From: an uncultured Elusimicrobia bacterium
GTDB lineage: Bacteria; Elusimicrobiota; Endomicrobiia; Endomicrobiales; Endomicrobiaceae
Assembly (NCBI GenBank): GCA_937916125.1
Contig: CALGGE010000013.1
Span: forward strand, 1-17,880
Reading direction: 5' to 3'
DNA: 17,880 nucleotides
Shown here piece after piece: positions 1 to 7,767 of this stretch. The notes beneath the pieces were generated by a model that did no database searches, was not told the origin of the DNA, and was given only the letters and a program-made list of their open reading frames with translations. Position numbers and translations under genes: made by a program. Numbering within the stretch: position 1 is the first letter of the stretch; every line of letters begins with the position of its first letter.

Positions 1-73
1 CCATAAAGGGACAAAGAATACTTGGAATAAAATATTTAAGTAGCGAGCTGAAATATATTATTCCTATACGGTC

Positions 74-135
74 TGTTTTTGGCTTCTAAGTCCTTTTGCT
101 TTTACAAAAGTCTGTCCTTTCGGACTCCAAAAACA
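74..135. repeat. Nested inverted repeat, possible terminator or dispersed hairpin
   Basis: TGTTTTTGG at 74-82 is exactly complementary to CCAAAAACA at 127-135. Inside it AGTCC (89-93) pairs with GGACT (122-126), and CTTTTG (93-98) can pair with CAAAAG (105-110). A competing hairpin, GTCC (114-117) with GGAC (122-125), uses the same 3' partner as AGTCC, so two alternative folds are possible. The 3' arm is followed by ATTTTTATATT, which would suit a rho-independent terminator for a gene left of the window. A dispersed repeat is the other reading. Confidence 0.45.
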
Positions 136-201
136 TTTTTATATTAAGTTTACATTTTAATTATAACATAAAATTTAATTTTTATCAATCAAAAATTTTT
201 C

Positions 202-228
202 TTGACTATTTCTATAATTTAGTATAAA
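202..228 (+). promoter_or_regulatory. Candidate sigma70 promoter for the ORF6N gene
   Basis: TTGACT (202-207) and TATAAA (223-228) resemble -35 and -10 hexamers, but the 15-bp spacer is short. A TATAAT also occurs at 213-218, too close to use this -35. It lies 54 bp upstream of the start codon at 282 in a very AT-rich region, so chance matches are likely. Confidence 0.35.
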
Positions 229-281
229 ATTGGAATCACAATTTACGACCTCAAATTGGTAAAAGAAATGGAAAAAACACT

Positions 282-734
282 ATGATAAAAAATGCAACAA
301 AAAATAATATGGAAATACAGATATTTAATCCTCCTGACAAAAATATTCAAAATCTTATTTATATTATCAGAGGCAAACAAGTTATGCTTGATAAGGATAT
401 TGCTCTATATTTTGGTGTAACTACAGGTAATTTAAATAAAGCTATGAAGCGAAATATAAATCGTTTTCCTGAGTATTTTTGTTTCTGTTTGACTAAAGAA
501 GAATGTTCAAGCTTCCAATCTGGAATCTTGAATACCGGACGAGGTTATAATATAAAATATTTACCTTTTGTTTATACCGAACAAGGTGTGGCAATGTTGA
601 CTTCCGTTTTACATACGGACAGAGCTATTTCAGCAAGTATTAAAATAATTGAGGCTTTTGTTGAAATGTCTCGTTATTTAAAACAAAATCAGCAACTTTT
701 ACCATATGAAGAATTGAAAAATTTAATAAAATAA
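282..734 (+). CDS. ORF6N-domain protein (KilA-N/phage antirepressor-related)
   Basis: This is a 150-aa protein with an ORF6N domain over about residues 25-115. The recognisable signature is the IRGKQVMLDKDIALYFGV segment, then a KRNINRFPEYFCFCLTKEE segment, then the YTEQGVAMLTSVL motif. ORF6N domains are DNA-binding-type modules first noted in phage and large DNA virus proteins. They are also common as chromosomal singletons whose cellular role is mostly unknown. Many relatives carry a longer helical tail after the YL(K/N)QN region. Here the tail stops after about 15 residues, so the protein is at the short end or lost an extension next to the repeat-rich spacer. The start at 282 overlaps the stop of a five-codon ATG reading frame (268-285) as ATGA. 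An internal ATG at 309 is an alternative start. No phage genes surround it. Domain call firm, function open. Confidence 0.85.
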   Translation: MIKNATKNNMEIQIFNPPDKNIQNLIYIIRGKQVMLDKDIALYFGVTTGNLNKAMKRNINRFPEYFCFCLTKEECSSFQSGILNTGRGYNIKYLPFVYTEQGVAMLTSVLHTDRAISASIKIIEAFVEMSRYLKQNQQLLPYEELKNLIK

Positions 735-768
735 TAACTTCTATTGCCGTTTGCCGTTGTCGTTAAAC

Positions 769-865
769 CGTTCAACTCTTCAACTGTCGTTGTTGTTCAT
801 TATACATTGTACATCATACATTGTACATTGCCGTTCCAAACTCTTCAACTTTTCAACTTTTCAAC
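769..865. repeat. TNTTCAAC tandem repeats flanking a TACATTG repeat
   Basis: 8-bp units of the form TNTTCAAC occur at 771-784 (one partial, one full) and as three full tandem units at 842-865. Between them, from about 785 to 830, is TGTCGTTGTTG followed by repeated ATACATTGTACAT-like words. The TNTTCAAC array recurs at 14763-14802 beside a similar CTGTCGTTTGTAG segment. A TACATTG-like copy spans the miaB/slt junction near 4530-4556. The translated reading frame over 744-938 is low-complexity and looks like a by-product of the repeat, not a gene. Confidence 0.8.
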
Positions 866-911
866 CAAATTCGCTTCACAAATTTTTATTTTTCCGGAGC
901 TAAAAATTTCT

Positions 912-939
912 TTGATTAACAAAATTTTTATGCTATAAT
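912..939 (+). promoter_or_regulatory. mutS promoter, extended -10
   Basis: TTGATT (912-917), a 16-bp spacer and TATAAT (934-939) preceded by TGC give an extended -10 sigma70-type promoter. It lies 44 bp upstream of the mutS start. The -35 sits inside a small dyad, TTTG-ATTAA-CAAA (911-923). The whole block 903-939 is almost identical to the promoter of the DUF1844 operon at 12432-12469. Confidence 0.75.
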
Positions 940-982
940 ATAAGACGTTGATTGAAGAAAACAAGTCGCAGTAAGGAACAAA

Positions 983-3568
983 ATGGATAAACCCACTCCT
1001 TTAATGCAACAATATTTAAGTATCAAAGCACAATACCCTGACGTGATACTGTTTTTCCGTTTGGGCGATTTTTATGAAATGTTCGGCGATGATGCCGTAA
1101 GAGTTCATAATATTTTGGAAGTGGTACTTACCAAAAAACAGAACGATCCCATGTGCGGCGTACCGTATCATTCCGCAAATAATTATATAAGAAAACTCAT
1201 TAAAGCAGGCTATAAAGTAGCAATTTGCGAGCAACTGGAAGACCCCTCAAAAGTGAAAGGTCTTGTCAAAAGAGGTGTGGTAAAAGTTATCACTCCGGGA
1301 ACTCTGCTTGAAGAAAACTTGCTTGATTCAAGAAATAATAATTTCCTGATGTCTGTGGTGTTATGCAAACAAAATAATGTTTCCATAGCCGTAACTGATA
1401 TTTCTACGGGAGAACTTTTTTCTTACAGGACAAATGTTTATAATCTTGAAAACGAAATTACAAAATATAAACCTAACGAAATTATAGCAAGCGAAAAAGA
1501 TTCGAAAAATGAATTTCTTCAAAAAATATTTCATAAATTCGAGATACTTGTTTCACCGATAAAAGATATTTATGCCGATACAAAATACTGTGAAAGTTTT
1601 ATAAAAAAAATTTTAAATGTGCAGGGCTTAACACATTTCAATATTGCCGATAAGCCCTATATAATTACGGCTGCCGGACTTATATATGTTTATATTCAGG
1701 AAAATCAACCGCAAACCATATCGATACTTAAAAATATAAAATATATCGAAACTAAAGACTATATGGTGCTGGATTCGGTTGCCATAAGGAACTTGGAAAT
1801 ATTAAGATCGCTTGCAACTTTCAAGCAGGACGGCTCTCTTATAGACGCAATAGATTCCACCATTACGCCTATGGGTGCAAGACTGTTAAGACAATGGCTT
1901 ATCAGACCTCTTCTGAAAGTTTCCGAAATTCAAAAAAGACAGCAAAAGATAAAACTTTTCGTAGAGAACTCTTCTCTGAAAGATGATTTAAGAGCAGGTT
2001 TGCAATCCGTTTACGATTTGGATAGAATTTCGGCAAGGATAGTTTCCGGCTCCGCACATCCCAAAGAAATGCTTGCACTTAAAGATTCTCTTAAAACAAT
2101 AATAAATATTTTGGAAAAGTTAAAAGATATAGAATATTTCTCCGACGAAAATATTGTGAATAAAGAAATAATTTTTAATGTTACGGATAAAATAGAAAAC
2201 ACCTTAAACCCCGAAGCACCGACATTTTTAAAGGACGGGAATGTTATAAAACAGGGCGTATCAAAAGAATTGGACGATTATCGTCTGTTAAATTTTGATG
2301 CAAAAAAATATATTTCCGATATGGAAGCCGAAGAGAAGAAAAAGACGGGAATAAATAATTTAAGAATAGGTTTTAATTCCGTTTTCGGTTATTATATCGA
2401 GGTAACAAAATCAAATATCGGTTCCGTTCCGGCAAACTATGTACGTAAACAAACGCTTACAAATTGCGAAAGATACATTACGCAGGAATTGAAAGAGCTT
2501 GAGGGAAAAATAATTTCCGCACAGGACAAAATAATAAAAATCGAAACCGAACTGTATTCCCGTTTAAGGCAGGAAATTGCAGAATATGCGGGAAATGTTC
2601 TGCGGATTTCCATGCAGGTAGCTGAATTGGATATCTATTTATCTTTTGCGGATAATGCGATAAAATATAATTATTGTTGCCCTGAAATTACCGACGGCAA
2701 AGAATTGATTTTGAAGGATGCCCGACATCCCGTTATTGAACGGATTTTGAAAGCCGGAAATTTTGTCGCAAACGATATAACATTAAACGATACTACCGAC
2801 AGAGTAATGATTATTACAGGTCCCAATATGTCCGGGAAATCCACGTATTTAAGACAAACGGCATTAATAGTAATAATGGCTCAAACAGGTTCTTTTGTTC
2901 CGTGTTCTTCGGCGAAGATAGGTATAGTTGACAGAATTTTTACAAGGATAGGTGCAGGCGATAATTTGGCGGGCGGAGAATCCACGTTTATGGTGGAAAT
3001 GGCAGAAACCGCAAATATTTTAAACCAATATACCGACAGAAGTTTGATAGTTCTTGACGAAGTCGGAAGAGGTACTTCCACTTATGACGGAATGTCCATA
3101 GCTTGGTCGATAATAGAGTCTTTTTGCAATATGTCCGAAAGCAGAAACAAAGGCGTAAAAGTTCTTTTTGCTACGCATTATTTTGAGTTGACAAGCCTTG
3201 CAAACAGCGGTAACGGTGTAGTCAACAAGAGCGTGGAAGTAAAAGAATGGAATAATAATGTTATTTTTCTGCATAAAATTATTGACGGTGCTGCCGACAA
3301 ATCTTACGGTATTCACGTTGCAAAAATTGCGGGGCTTCCTCATAATGTAATAAAAAGAGCCAAAGAAGTTTTAAAAATTTTGGAGAAAAATTTAGGCAAA
3401 AACTCCGCAAAGGTTGAAGAAGAAATTTGGCAACCTGATTTTTTTACTTCCTTTGAACCTGAAATTTTGGTAGAATTAAATAATTTAGATGTAAATGCCT
3501 TAAAACCTATAGATGCACTAAACATACTAAATCAATGGAAAGAAAAATATAAAGGGGGCAAAATATGA
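983..3568 (+). CDS. mutS: DNA mismatch repair protein MutS
   Basis: This 861-aa protein is the usual length for bacterial MutS, which binds mismatches as a dimer and uses ATP to recruit MutL. The N-terminal mismatch-recognition motif GDFYEMF carries the Phe-x-Glu pair at F30 and E32. Connector, lever and clamp domains follow. The C-terminal ATPase has Walker A GPNMSGKST from about residue 613, then TRIGAGDNLAGGESTFMVEM, Walker B with the D-E pair at about 692-693 followed by GRGTSTYDG, and the switch ATHYFELT. The clamp region and lack of a Smr nuclease domain argue for MutS1, not MutS2. AAGGAA lies just upstream of the ATG. The last codons overlap the next gene by 4 bp (ATGA). No mutL is visible in the window. 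Confidence 0.98.
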   Translation: MDKPTPLMQQYLSIKAQYPDVILFFRLGDFYEMFGDDAVRVHNILEVVLTKKQNDPMCGVPYHSANNYIRKLIKAGYKVAICEQLEDPSKVKGLVKRGVVKVITPGTLLEENLLDSRNNNFLMSVVLCKQNNVSIAVTDISTGELFSYRTNVYNLENEITKYKPNEIIASEKDSKNEFLQKIFHKFEILVSPIKDIYADTKYCESFIKKILNVQGLTHFNIADKPYIITAAGLIYVYIQENQPQTISILKNIKYIETKDYMVLDSVAIRNLEILRSLATFKQDGSLIDAIDSTITPMGARLLRQWLIRPLLKVSEIQKRQQKIKLFVENSSLKDDLRAGLQSVYDLDRISARIVSGSAHPKEMLALKDSLKTIINILEKLKDIEYFSDENIVNKEIIFNVTDKIENTLNPEAPTFLKDGNVIKQGVSKELDDYRLLNFDAKKYISDMEAEEKKKTGINNLRIGFNSVFGYYIEVTKSNIGSVPANYVRKQTLTNCERYITQELKELEGKIISAQDKIIKIETELYSRLRQEIAEYAGNVLRISMQVAELDIYLSFADNAIKYNYCCPEITDGKELILKDARHPVIERILKAGNFVANDITLNDTTDRVMIITGPNMSGKSTYLRQTALIVIMAQTGSFVPCSSAKIGIVDRIFTRIGAGDNLAGGESTFMVEMAETANILNQYTDRSLIVLDEVGRGTSTYDGMSIAWSIIESFCNMSESRNKGVKVLFATHYFELTSLANSGNGVVNKSVEVKEWNNNVIFLHKIIDGAADKSYGIHVAKIAGLPHNVIKRAKEVLKILEKNLGKNSAKVEEEIWQPDFFTSFEPEILVELNNLDVNALKPIDALNILNQWKEKYKGGKI

Positions 3569-3981
3569 AAAACAGAAGAAAACATCCCAGACTTCCCGTA
3601 ATCAAAAACTTGGCAAAAGAAGTATTCATTTCTACGGATGCGGGCTTTTTCCCGGGATTATTGATGAATTTGTCTGCCGGCGGAACTATGTTGATGATGC
3701 ATTCTGAAATTAAAGTAAACACGCAGGTTTGTTTGATATTTGATTTTGACTCCCTTAAAACCGATATGATAACCGGTAAAGTTACAAGAAACGAAAGGAA
3801 AAATCTCATTTGGAACACCGCAATAGCATTTACGGATATGAAAGACGAAGATTTTCAGAAAATAATTGAAATGTCGGAAGATTATACCGACTGCGAAAAC
3901 AAAATTTCTTTGGGAGTTACAGACGTTTGTGATAAGAGTTGCCGTTATTACAGCCTGTGTGAAAAGAAACTGAAGATATAG
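3565..3981 (+). CDS. PilZ-domain protein with a C-terminal four-cysteine tail
   Basis: This 138-aa protein has the two PilZ signatures for cyclic di-GMP binding: RxxxR near the N-terminus (R5 and R9 within RRKHPR) and NxSxxG (NLSAGG, residues 35-40). A beta-barrel-like stretch follows to about residue 100. The tail then departs from a plain PilZ domain, with C110, C122, C126 and C132 arranged as C-x11-C-x3-C-x5-C. That could bind a metal or cluster, or be a redox switch; this is inference. The start codon overlaps the mutS stop (ATGA) behind a GGGGG ribosome-binding stretch, so translation is probably coupled to mutS. The gene ends 4 bp before the convergent transglycosylase gene. Its effector target is unknown. 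Confidence 0.85.
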   Translation: MKNRRKHPRLPVIKNLAKEVFISTDAGFFPGLLMNLSAGGTMLMMHSEIKVNTQVCLIFDFDSLKTDMITGKVTRNERKNLIWNTAIAFTDMKDEDFQKIIEMSEDYTDCENKISLGVTDVCDKSCRYYSLCEKKLKI

Positions 3982-3985
3982 CTTT

Positions 3986-4528
3986 TTATTTTTTATCGAA
4001 TTTTTTTAAACCGGCATAAATTTTACTGATTTTGGCAACATATTTTTTTGTTTCTTTAAAAGGAACTTCGTCGGGATCATATTCTATAATAGGGTTTTCT
4101 ATTCGCCATTTCTGTACATTGCCAAGCCCCGCATTATAAGAAGCAAGTATAAGATTTGTATTCTCTTCAAACATATCCGATAATATTTTAATGTAATAAA
4201 CACCGGTCATAATATTGTAGTCGGGATCATATAATTTCTCTTCCGTAAAATCCGTACGATTTAAATACTTTTCCGCAACATCTTTTCCGGTCTGCGGCAT
4301 TATCTGCATTAAACCCATAGCACCTTTTTTTGATTTGGCAGTAGGATTAAAGTTCGATTCCGCTTTTATAACGGATACGGCAAGAAGCGGATCTACTTTA
4401 TATCGTTTACAATATTTTTCTATTGTCGGATAATATTTCAACGCTCTTTTTATATTGATAAACATATTAACGGATACGATCAACAAAAACAATATTAAGA
4501 TGATTGATAATATTTTAAATAATTTCAT
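3986..4528 (-). CDS. Membrane-anchored soluble lytic transglycosylase (SLT domain)
   Basis: This 180-aa protein starts with one hydrophobic segment (about residues 5-24) that reads as a signal anchor or uncleaved signal peptide. No lipobox cysteine is evident. The SLT (GH23) domain covers about 36-170. The catalytic glutamate is E57 in IKAESNF, followed by the GAMGLMQIMPQTG motif (69-81) and the ASYNAG motif (129-134), which together diagnose this fold. Such enzymes cleave the MurNAc-GlcNAc bond of peptidoglycan with 1,6-anhydro formation, acting in the periplasm. It is the last gene of the minus-strand series, 9 bp after miaB. The upstream spacer is repeat-like and shows no Shine-Dalgarno sequence, so translational coupling to miaB is likely. 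Confidence 0.93.
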   Translation of the reverse strand: MKLFKILSIILILFLLIVSVNMFINIKRALKYYPTIEKYCKRYKVDPLLAVSVIKAESNFNPTAKSKKGAMGLMQIMPQTGKDVAEKYLNRTDFTEEKLYDPDYNIMTGVYYIKILSDMFEENTNLILASYNAGLGNVQKWRIENPIIEYDPDEVPFKETKKYVAKISKIYAGLKKFDKK

Positions 4529-4556
4529 TATTGTCGTTTATTGTGCATTGTATATT
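4526..4556. repeat. TACATTG-type repeat over the miaB/slt junction
   Basis: The sequence around 4530-4556 contains TTGTCGTTTATTGTGCATTG and ATA, a degenerate copy of the words seen at 785-830 (GTCGTTGTTGTTCATTATAC, then ATTGTAC). It spans the last codons of miaB (about the QIYNAQ end), the 9-bp gap and the slt ribosome-binding position. Confidence 0.5.
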
Positions 4557-5821
4557 TGAGTGCGTTCCGCACTCATACTGTTGGGCAACACCTTTGTTAT
4601 TTTTACGTCAACAATCTGTCCCGTTAAATCCATTTCGGAATTAAAGAAAACTTTTATGCTTTGGCTGTTTCTTGCTTCCGCCGTTTTAGTTTCGCTGTTA
4701 TATTTTTCTACCAACACCTCAACGGTAGTGTCTATATATTTTTCGTTAATTTTTTTGGAAATAATATTGGAATCTTCCAGAAGAATATGGTGTCTTTTTT
4801 TTATAACGTCCAAAGGAACTTGGTTTGCCATTTTTGCCGCAGGCGTATCAGGTCGTGCGGAATATTTAAAAACAAAAAGCCCTCCGAACTGCAACTTGCG
4901 TGAAGCGTTAAACGTATCTTCAAAATCTTTATCCGTCTCGCCGGGGAACCCTATAATTATATCGCTTGTTATATTAATGTCCGGAACTTTATTTTTAATT
5001 TTTTCGTACAAAGTTTCGTACTGTTCGTAAGTATATTTTCTGTTCATTGCCTTTAAAATGTTATTTGAACCTGACTGTAAAGGCAAATGTATATGACGGC
5101 ATATCTTTTTATTTTTCGCTATTTCGTCTATAAGTTCGTCCGACAAATCTTTCGGATGGTTAGTCATAAATCTTATTCTTGTAACATTTTCAAGTTCGGA
5201 AATTTTTCTTAACAGCCCGGTAAAATTTACACCGCCGAAATCGTAAGAGTTTACGTTTTGTCCGAGAAGAATTATCTCTTTGGTTCCTTTATCGACAGTT
5301 CTTTTTACTTCGTCCGAAATTATGTTGTAGTCGATACTCTGTTCGGGCCCGCGTACATAAGGAACTATGCAATAAGAACAGAAATTACTGCACCCTCGCA
5401 TAATGGTAATATATTTAAAAACCTCCGTACATCCGCTGTTTCTGTCGTTGTTTACCGTAAGTTGTCGTTTTGTTACAAATCTTTTTACCGTCTTGGCAAA
5501 GTTATCAAAATCTTTCGCACCCAGCACAAAATCCACATATTTACATCTGGCTTTTATTTCTTTTGAGGCATACTGTGCCATACATCCGACAACGCCTATT
5601 ACCAAATTCGGATTTTTATCTTTCAGCTCTTTCCATCTGCCTAAAAGAGAATATGCTTTATGTTCTGCGGAAAATCTCACCGAACAAGTATTAACTATCA
5701 CCATATCGGCGTCAAAACAGCTGTCGCAACGTTCCAATCCCTGTTGCAACAAAAATTCCGACATTTTATCGGAATCGTTAACGTTCATTTGACAACCTAA
5801 TGTTTCTACGTAAAATTTCAT
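4538..5821 (-). CDS. miaB: tRNA-2-methylthio-N6-isopentenyladenosine (ms2i6A37) synthase MiaB
   Basis: This 427-aa methylthiotransferase has the family layout. The N-terminal UPF0004 domain carries the three cysteines of the auxiliary 4Fe-4S cluster: C10 in LGCQMN, C46 in NTCSVR and C80 in VGCMAQ. The radical-SAM motif is C144-x3-C148-x2-C151 (RGCSNFCSYCIVPYVRG), and a TRAM-like tRNA-binding tail covers about 365-425. The QMNVNDSD and YVRGPEQS sequences favour MiaB over MtaB or RimO. The enzyme adds a methylthio group at C2 of isopentenyl-A37 in tRNAs. It starts 3 bp after the rfbA stop, with only a weak AAGAA ahead of the ATG. The final six or so residues fall in a dispersed repeat. Confidence 0.96.
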   Translation of the reverse strand: MKFYVETLGCQMNVNDSDKMSEFLLQQGLERCDSCFDADMVIVNTCSVRFSAEHKAYSLLGRWKELKDKNPNLVIGVVGCMAQYASKEIKARCKYVDFVLGAKDFDNFAKTVKRFVTKRQLTVNNDRNSGCTEVFKYITIMRGCSNFCSYCIVPYVRGPEQSIDYNIISDEVKRTVDKGTKEIILLGQNVNSYDFGGVNFTGLLRKISELENVTRIRFMTNHPKDLSDELIDEIAKNKKICRHIHLPLQSGSNNILKAMNRKYTYEQYETLYEKIKNKVPDINITSDIIIGFPGETDKDFEDTFNASRKLQFGGLFVFKYSARPDTPAAKMANQVPLDVIKKRHHILLEDSNIISKKINEKYIDTTVEVLVEKYNSETKTAEARNSQSIKVFFNSEMDLTGQIVDVKITKVLPNSMSAERTQIYNAQ

Positions 5822-5824
5822 TTC

Positions 5825-6697
5825 TTATATTTTTTCTTTTGCAACTTTTTGTAAATATTTCCCATAAGCCGAATTGAAAAGTTTTGAATTTTTCAACAGT
5901 TGTTCTTTATCGATAAAACCTTTTCTGTATGCGATTTCTTCAAGACAGCTGACCATTATCCCCTGTCTTTGCTCTATGGCTCTGATAAACATTGAAGAAT
6001 CAAGTAAAGATTCGTAAGTCCCGGCATCAAGCCACGCAAACCCTCTTCCGAAAAGTTCAACGGAAAGTTTATTTTTTTTCAGATAGACATTGTTTATGTC
6101 GGTAATTTCAAGTTCGCCTCTTGCCGACGGTTTTATGCTTTTTGCTATTTCAACAACATCATTATCGTAAAAATATAAGCCCGTTACGGCCCAATTGGAT
6201 TTCGGCTCTTGCGGTTTCTCTTCTATCGATACGGCTTTGTTATTCTCGTCTATTTCTACTATTCCGTACCTGTTCGGATCTTCAACGGAATAAGCAAATA
6301 TCGTTGCACCGTCTTCCTGTTTGGAAACGTTTTCAAGTTTTTTTGAAAGTCCGTGTCCGTAAAAAATATTGTCTCCCAATACAAGAGCTACGCTGTCTTT
6401 ACCGATAAAATCTTCACCCAAAATAAATGCCTGTGCCAGCCCGTCGGGCGACGGTTGTTCTTTGTAAGATATATTTATTCCGAATCTTTTTCCGTCGGAA
6501 AATAATTCTTTAAATTTGGGCAGTGCATCCGGCGTGGAAATAATAAGAATATCTTTTATCCCGGCAAGCATAAGCGTGGAAAGCGGATAATAAATCATGG
6601 GTTTGTTATACACAGGTAATAACTGTTTTGATACAACGGATGTCAACGGATACAATCTTGTCGCTTTACCGCCTGCCAAAATAATTCCTTTTCTCAT
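5825..6697 (-). CDS. rfbA: Glucose-1-phosphate thymidylyltransferase RfbA/RmlA
   Basis: This 290-aa nucleotidyltransferase makes dTDP-glucose from dTTP and glucose-1-phosphate, the first step to dTDP-rhamnose and related deoxysugars. The N-terminal nucleotide loop reads LAGGKATRLYPLT (usual form GGSGTRLYP), with KQLLPVYNKPMIYYPLS directly after. LGDNIFYGHG holds the metal-binding aspartate (about D109), and FAWLDAGTYESL is the typical C-terminal substrate motif. Length and motifs match the short RmlA type. The ribosome-binding site AGGAG is 6 nt before the ATG and overlaps the glycosyltransferase stop codon. The rfbB, C and D partners are not in the window, so they must lie elsewhere if dTDP-rhamnose is made. 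Lys11-Ala12 in place of Ser-Gly in the loop is a mild variant. Confidence 0.95.
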   Translation of the reverse strand: MRKGIILAGGKATRLYPLTSVVSKQLLPVYNKPMIYYPLSTLMLAGIKDILIISTPDALPKFKELFSDGKRFGINISYKEQPSPDGLAQAFILGEDFIGKDSVALVLGDNIFYGHGLSKKLENVSKQEDGATIFAYSVEDPNRYGIVEIDENNKAVSIEEKPQEPKSNWAVTGLYFYDNDVVEIAKSIKPSARGELEITDINNVYLKKNKLSVELFGRGFAWLDAGTYESLLDSSMFIRAIEQRQGIMVSCLEEIAYRKGFIDKEQLLKNSKLFNSAYGKYLQKVAKEKI

Positions 6698-6705
6698 AAA
6701 ATCTC

Positions 6706-7644
6706 CTAAAAGTTTATTCTTTCTTTTTCCACTACCAACGGTTTTTTGTCAATTCTTGTGTATATTGCGGAAACATATTCGCCCAAAAGCCCGAGACAGA
6801 ACAACTGTACCGAACCTAAAAAAGTAATACTGATAATTATTGGTGCTAACCCCATGGAAAATGTGTACCAGTTTATTATTTTCCATACTAAATAAAAAAT
6901 TGATACGGCAAAAGTTATAACCGACATCGTAAAGCCTATAATTGCCATTATTCTTAACGGAACTTTACTGTTTTTTACAAGCCCGGTCATACCCATATCG
7001 TACAGCGTATAAAAACCGTTTGTCGAAGTTCCTCTTTTTCTTAAAGGCTGGCTGAACCGAACATAATCTCTTTTAAAGCCCACTTCACAAATAAGCCCTC
7101 TGTAGTACGGATAGGGGTCATCAATTTTTTTTATTATATCAACAACACATTTATCTGTCAGCCCGGAGCCGGTACAGTTCTGTGCAAGTTCAACGCCGGT
7201 ATCGGTAATTTTGTAAAGAATTTTATAGTAAAGCTGTCTTAATTTATATATTAAAAAATTCTCTTCGCTGTCTTTTTTCTGCAGAAGAACAACTTTATTC
7301 CCCTGTTCCCATTTTTCTATCAAATCGCTTATCAGTTCGGGCGGGTCCTGCAAGTCGGAGGCAATGCTTATAACGGCGTCGCCCGTTGCCGCCCTGATTG
7401 CATTAAACGGAGAACGAATATGTCCGAAGTTTCTGGAATTGATAATAACTTTAACTCTTTTATCTTTGTCGGCAAGCTCTCTCAGTTTTTTCTCTGTTCC
7501 GTCGGAAGAACCGTTATCGACCAGAATAAATTCAAATTCGTATTTGTCTTTAAATTTATTAAACTGTTCGCAAACTCTGTTATACAGCTCGTCGAGGTTT
7601 GATTCTTCGTTATAACAGCTGGATACTACGCTTACTTTTTTCAT
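6706..7644 (-). CDS. Family 2 glycosyltransferase, DPM1/GtrB-like membrane protein
   Basis: This 312-aa protein has a GT-A domain at the N-terminus (about 1-225) and two C-terminal transmembrane helices (about 230-252 and 264-288). Visible motifs are SSCYNEESNL, the nucleotide-binding DNGSSDGT, and SDLQDPPE as the DxD-like metal site. RKRGTSTN is the basic loop ahead of the membrane. This arrangement is typical of enzymes that move a sugar from a nucleotide donor to polyprenyl phosphate (dolichol-P-mannose synthase, GtrB and ArnC relatives). The product would feed a GT-C transferase on the outer face of the membrane. The sugar cannot be told from sequence. It is 8 bp ahead of rfbA and probably co-transcribed. 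GAGG lies 4 nt before the ATG. A 170-bp repeat-rich gap separates it from der upstream. Confidence 0.9.
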   Translation of the reverse strand: MKKVSVVSSCYNEESNLDELYNRVCEQFNKFKDKYEFEFILVDNGSSDGTEKKLRELADKDKRVKVIINSRNFGHIRSPFNAIRAATGDAVISIASDLQDPPELISDLIEKWEQGNKVVLLQKKDSEENFLIYKLRQLYYKILYKITDTGVELAQNCTGSGLTDKCVVDIIKKIDDPYPYYRGLICEVGFKRDYVRFSQPLRKRGTSTNGFYTLYDMGMTGLVKNSKVPLRIMAIIGFTMSVITFAVSIFYLVWKIINWYTFSMGLAPIIISITFLGSVQLFCLGLLGEYVSAIYTRIDKKPLVVEKERINF

Positions 7645-7667
7645 TATACCTCTATTGCGATATTATC

Positions 7668-7755
7668 TTTTAAATTTATACTGCGTTGCAGCTCGCCTTA
7701 TGTACCTTGTTCATTTGTACACTGCGGCTCGCTGTCGCCTTGTATAAATTTAAAA
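7668..7755. repeat. 14-bp perfect inverted repeat with internal repeats
   Basis: TTTTAAATTTATAC (7668-7681) is the exact reverse complement of 7742-7755. The 60-bp interior has two related GC-richer words, CTGCGTTGCAGCTCGCC (7681-7697) and CTGCGGCTCGCTGTCGCC (7722-7739). Around its centre is a smaller dyad, TGTAC (7701-7705) and GTACA (7717-7721). The composition contrasts with the AT-rich surroundings. It resembles a small non-coding mobile or dispersed palindromic element between der and the glycosyltransferase gene. Confidence 0.7.
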
Positions 7756-7767
7756 TATTTCATCGCG

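Larger units (their letters stand above)
1..281. other. Left-edge intergenic region with hairpin element
   Basis: No convincing complete gene lies here. One frame (3-89) stays open for 28 codons from the window edge to a TAA and could be the tail of a truncated upstream gene, but I do not recognise the peptide. The stretch from about 74 to 135 folds into a strong nested inverted repeat, listed separately. The remainder to 200 is very AT-rich. A promoter-like sequence at 202-228 precedes the first gene. Confidence 0.5.

Noticed and set aside
3..89. Partial CDS at the left edge
   Set aside because: Only 28 codons remain, with no recognisable motif, and they overlap the hairpin, so it was not called as a gene.
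744..938. 64-codon plus-strand open frame after the ORF6N gene
   Set aside because: It is a translation of the TNTTCAAC and TACATTG repeats and runs into the mutS -10. The peptide is low-complexity and it has no ribosome-binding site.
3982..4020. Bidirectional terminator between pilZ and slt
   Set aside because: The T-rich run lies inside the slt 3' coding end and I could find no convincing stem around it.
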